This document shows positions 4,744-5,871 of a stretch of DNA of 5,871 nt, piece after piece. The position numbers and the translations under genes were made by a program. This stretch comes from Candidatus Methylomirabilota bacterium (GTDB lineage: Bacteria; Methylomirabilota; Methylomirabilia; Methylomirabilales; JACQHM01), in contig JACQHM010000124.1 in NCBI GenBank assembly GCA_016199025.1, positions 1-5,871 of the forward strand, given 5' to 3'. The notes beneath the pieces were generated by a model that was not told where the DNA came from, did no database searches, and was given only the letters and a program-made list of their open reading frames with translations. Position 1 is the first letter of the stretch. Each line of letters opens with the position of its first letter.

Positions 4744-4854
4744 TCCTGGCAGTTCTGAAATGAGTTCTAGGCACCTAGCGCGAGGATCGGCAGCCTTATC
4801 TAACATTGGAAGCAGCGCCGCTCGTTCTTCCAGCAAGGTCAACGAAGTTTAGGC
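4744..4854. other. Gene-free stretch after nuoB
   Basis: Together with the repeat, hairpin and leader described separately, this forms a gap of about 390 bp between nuoB and the peroxiredoxin gene. This part shows only a small dyad CTAGG-TG-CCTAG near 4768-4779 and a direct repeat of AGTTCT (near 4751 and 4763). I see no coding frame, no clear terminator and no convincing promoter. Confidence 0.5.
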
Positions 4855-5403
4855 CTAGCGCTTCCGCCGGAGCCAGGGGAGATGGATAAGCCCCTGCCTA
4901 GATGGATGCTCCCGAGTGATTTTCTCCTGGAGCTTCATGATGCCGTGGATAAGCTGCTCAGGCCTCGGGGGGCATCCGGGGACGTAGACATCCACAGGGA
5001 CGATCTCATCCACTCCCTGGACAATGGCGTAATTATTAAAAATGCCGCCGCAGGATGCGCAGGCCCCCATGGCGATGACCCATTTCGGCTCCGGCATCTG
5101 ATCGTAGATCTGGCGAAGGACCGGGGCCATCTTCCGGCTGACCCTCCCTGCCACAATCATGAGGTCAGCCTGCCTGGGAGAGGCCCGGAAGACCTCGGCG
5201 CCGAAGCGGGCTAGGTCGAAGCGGGAGGCACCAGTCGCCATCATCTCAATGGCGCAACAGGCTAGGCCAAAAGTGACGGGCCAGAGGGAGGATCGCCTGG
5301 CCCAGTTCACCATCTTCTCCAAGGTGGTCAGGAGAAGCCCCTGCTCCAGCTCCTCCCGCTCCTCCTGGGTCACTTCCCGGTCGAGCTGCTGAAGCTCAGC
5401 CAC
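4855..5403 (-). CDS. nuoB: NADH-quinone oxidoreductase subunit B (NuoB)
   Basis: NuoB is the complex I subunit carrying the terminal cluster N2, next to the quinone site. The 182-residue product has LLTTLEKMVNWARRSSLWP (24-42), GLACCAIEMM with the adjacent ligands C49 and C50, then ASRFDLARFG (59-68), ADLMIVAGRVSRKMAP (79-94), MGACASCGG with C115 and C118, and VYVPGCPPRPE with C144. All four N2 ligands (C49, C50, C115, C144) are present. The C-terminus, KITREHPSRQGLIHLPWLRRKR, is basic. The GTG start at 5401-5403 has GAGGA about eight bases upstream. A GTG ten codons later (5371-5373) would overlap the preceding gene's TGA as GTGA and is a serious alternative. A small zinc-ribbon gene precedes it; nuoA and nuoC, the usual neighbours, are absent. 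Confidence 0.93.
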   Translation of the reverse strand: MAELQQLDREVTQEEREELEQGLLLTTLEKMVNWARRSSLWPVTFGLACCAIEMMATGASRFDLARFGAEVFRASPRQADLMIVAGRVSRKMAPVLRQIYDQMPEPKWVIAMGACASCGGIFNNYAIVQGVDEIVPVDVYVPGCPPRPEQLIHGIMKLQEKITREHPSRQGLIHLPWLRRKR

Positions 5404-5504
5404 AGTTCATCCTCGATCCGAAACCAACCATAAGGGAAGATCGTCCCGCAGCGCTCACAAAAATAACCCTGGCCCTCGGCGCCGCATCCAAGGCATCTTG
5501 CCAT
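5370..5504 (-). CDS. 44-residue four-cysteine zinc-ribbon protein upstream of nuoB
   Basis: This short gene encodes MARCLGCGAEGQGYFCERCG, followed by an aromatic stretch TIFPYGWFRIEDELWL and a polar tail. C4-x2-C7 and C16-x2-C19 form a compact treble-clef or zinc-ribbon knuckle pair. The ATG at 5502-5504 is preceded by GGAG with a 7-base spacer. The stop TGA lies inside the start of nuoB, giving a 34 bp overlap with the longer nuoB start or a 4 bp GTGA overlap with the shorter one, so the two are coupled. The cysteine spacing and ribosome site argue that it is real. I do not recognise the family. Possible roles are metal or RNA binding, or complex I assembly, but nothing in the sequence decides. 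Confidence 0.68.
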   Translation of the reverse strand: MARCLGCGAEGQGYFCERCGTIFPYGWFRIEDELWLSFSSSTGK

Positions 5505-5545
5505 CACCCTACTCCGGGGCGTTCCTTGGGGATCCCCCAAAGAAG

Positions 5546-5596
5546 CCCCGTTTCAAGATCAGCCCTTACGCGGCAACCTTCCCCCCTGAAACGGGG
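5546..5596. repeat. Inverted repeat with alternative pairing partners between iscA-like gene and zinc-ribbon gene
   Basis: Perfect 10 bp arms CCCCGTTTCA (5546-5555) and TGAAACGGGG (5587-5596) face each other across 31 bases. The second arm and the bases after it can instead pair with 5633-5645, since GAAACGG (5588-5594) matches CCGTTTC (5633-5639) and GGGTCAG (5594-5600) matches CTGACCC (5639-5645). Some of these pairings exclude each other. No U run follows on the minus strand. It fills the 142 bp leader of the zinc-ribbon/nuoB unit; a smaller dyad TTGGGG-ATC-CCCCAA lies at 5526-5540. Confidence 0.45.
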
Positions 5597-5646
5597 TCAG
5601 GGCACACGCCCCATGGGCCAGGCCTTCTTTCACCGTTTCTGACCCT

Positions 5647-5871
5647 TTAGGCAGAGAAGGACTGGCCGCAGCCGCAGGTCGACTTCGCATTGGGGTTCTT
5701 GATGGCAAAACCGGCCCCGTAGAGGCTGTCCGTATAGTCAACCTCGGAGTCGTTCAGGAACAGGTAGCTCTTCTGATCCACCAAGATCTTCACCCCATCG
5801 TGCTCGAACACCTTGTCGCCCGGCTTGGCGTTGTCAAAGGCCAGTTGGTACTGGAAGCCGGAGCAGCCGCC
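5647..5871 (-). CDS. IscA/ErpA/HesB-type iron-sulfur carrier, C-terminal part (5' end outside window)
   Basis: The final 74 codons of an A-type iron-sulfur cluster carrier are present. The fragment opens at GGCSGFQYQLAF, the first conserved cysteine motif, continues through VKILVDQKSYLFL and the family hallmark YTDSLYGAGFAIKNPNA, and ends STCGCGQSFSA. All three conserved cysteines (one in GGCSG, two in CGCG) are there, as needed for cluster binding and transfer. Full-length members are about 105-120 residues, so roughly the first 35 are missing because of the window edge. Whether it is IscA, ErpA or SufA cannot be told from this part. Its position before nuoB is sensible for cluster delivery to complex I, though the 142 bp spacer may separate the transcripts. 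Confidence 0.92.
   Translation of the reverse strand, partial: GGCSGFQYQLAFDNAKPGDKVFEHDGVKILVDQKSYLFLNDSEVDYTDSLYGAGFAIKNPNAKSTCGCGQSFSA

Noticed and set aside
5559..5741. Minus-strand frame of 60 codons over the end of the IscA-like gene
   Set aside because: It overlaps the well-conserved IscA C-terminus in another frame and continues into the inverted-repeat spacer.

Overview
All genes I can support in this window lie on the minus strand. Base composition is moderately high GC and the codons are strongly G/C-ending. Complex I subunits NuoB and NuoI, an IscA/HesB-type protein and bacterial Shine-Dalgarno sites point to a bacterium. In-frame TGA codons at catalytic positions imply that it decodes selenocysteine. 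The mix of genes would fit an uncultured, anaerobic or microaerophilic lineage such as Deltaproteobacteria-like, NC10/Rokubacteria-like or Nitrospirota-like bacteria. That placement is a guess; the sequence carries no rRNA or other phylogenetic marker that settles it.

In transcription order (high to low coordinates): the C-terminal 74 residues of an IscA/ErpA/HesB-type iron-sulfur carrier (5647-5871); an inverted-repeat spacer; an unannotated 44-residue four-cysteine zinc-ribbon protein (5370-5504) overlapping the start of nuoB (4855-5403); a spacer of about 390 bp with a 68 bp palindromic repeat, a two-tier hairpin and a 12-codon leader ORF; a peroxiredoxin whose peroxidatic cysteine is encoded by TGA (3987-4460); a 52 bp hairpin repeat; a GrdB-family protein with an in-frame TGA in a UxxC motif (3219-3902); nuoI (2735-3208); a small cupin (2362-2682); a 260 bp leader; a YjbQ-family protein (1672-2100); a terminator; and a two-gene split methionine synthase. 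In that pair the MetE N-terminal-half-like gene (565-1557) overlaps by 4 bp the MetE C-terminal-half-like gene (1-568, cut by the window edge).

The most notable content is the two probable selenoproteins, encoded back to back. Each was broken into two pieces by conventional ORF calling. In both cases the halves are in the same frame, the TGA sits where the family has its redox cysteine, and a stem-loop lies at about the distance expected for a bacterial SECIS. Tight spacing (10 bp) couples the second selenoprotein to nuoI, a two-[4Fe-4S] ferredoxin-like subunit. This suggests a redox gene cluster, but no function is shown by the sequence. The nuoB and nuoI genes lie in separate transcription units here, with no nuoA, nuoC, nuoD or nuoH between them, so complex I genes appear dispersed.
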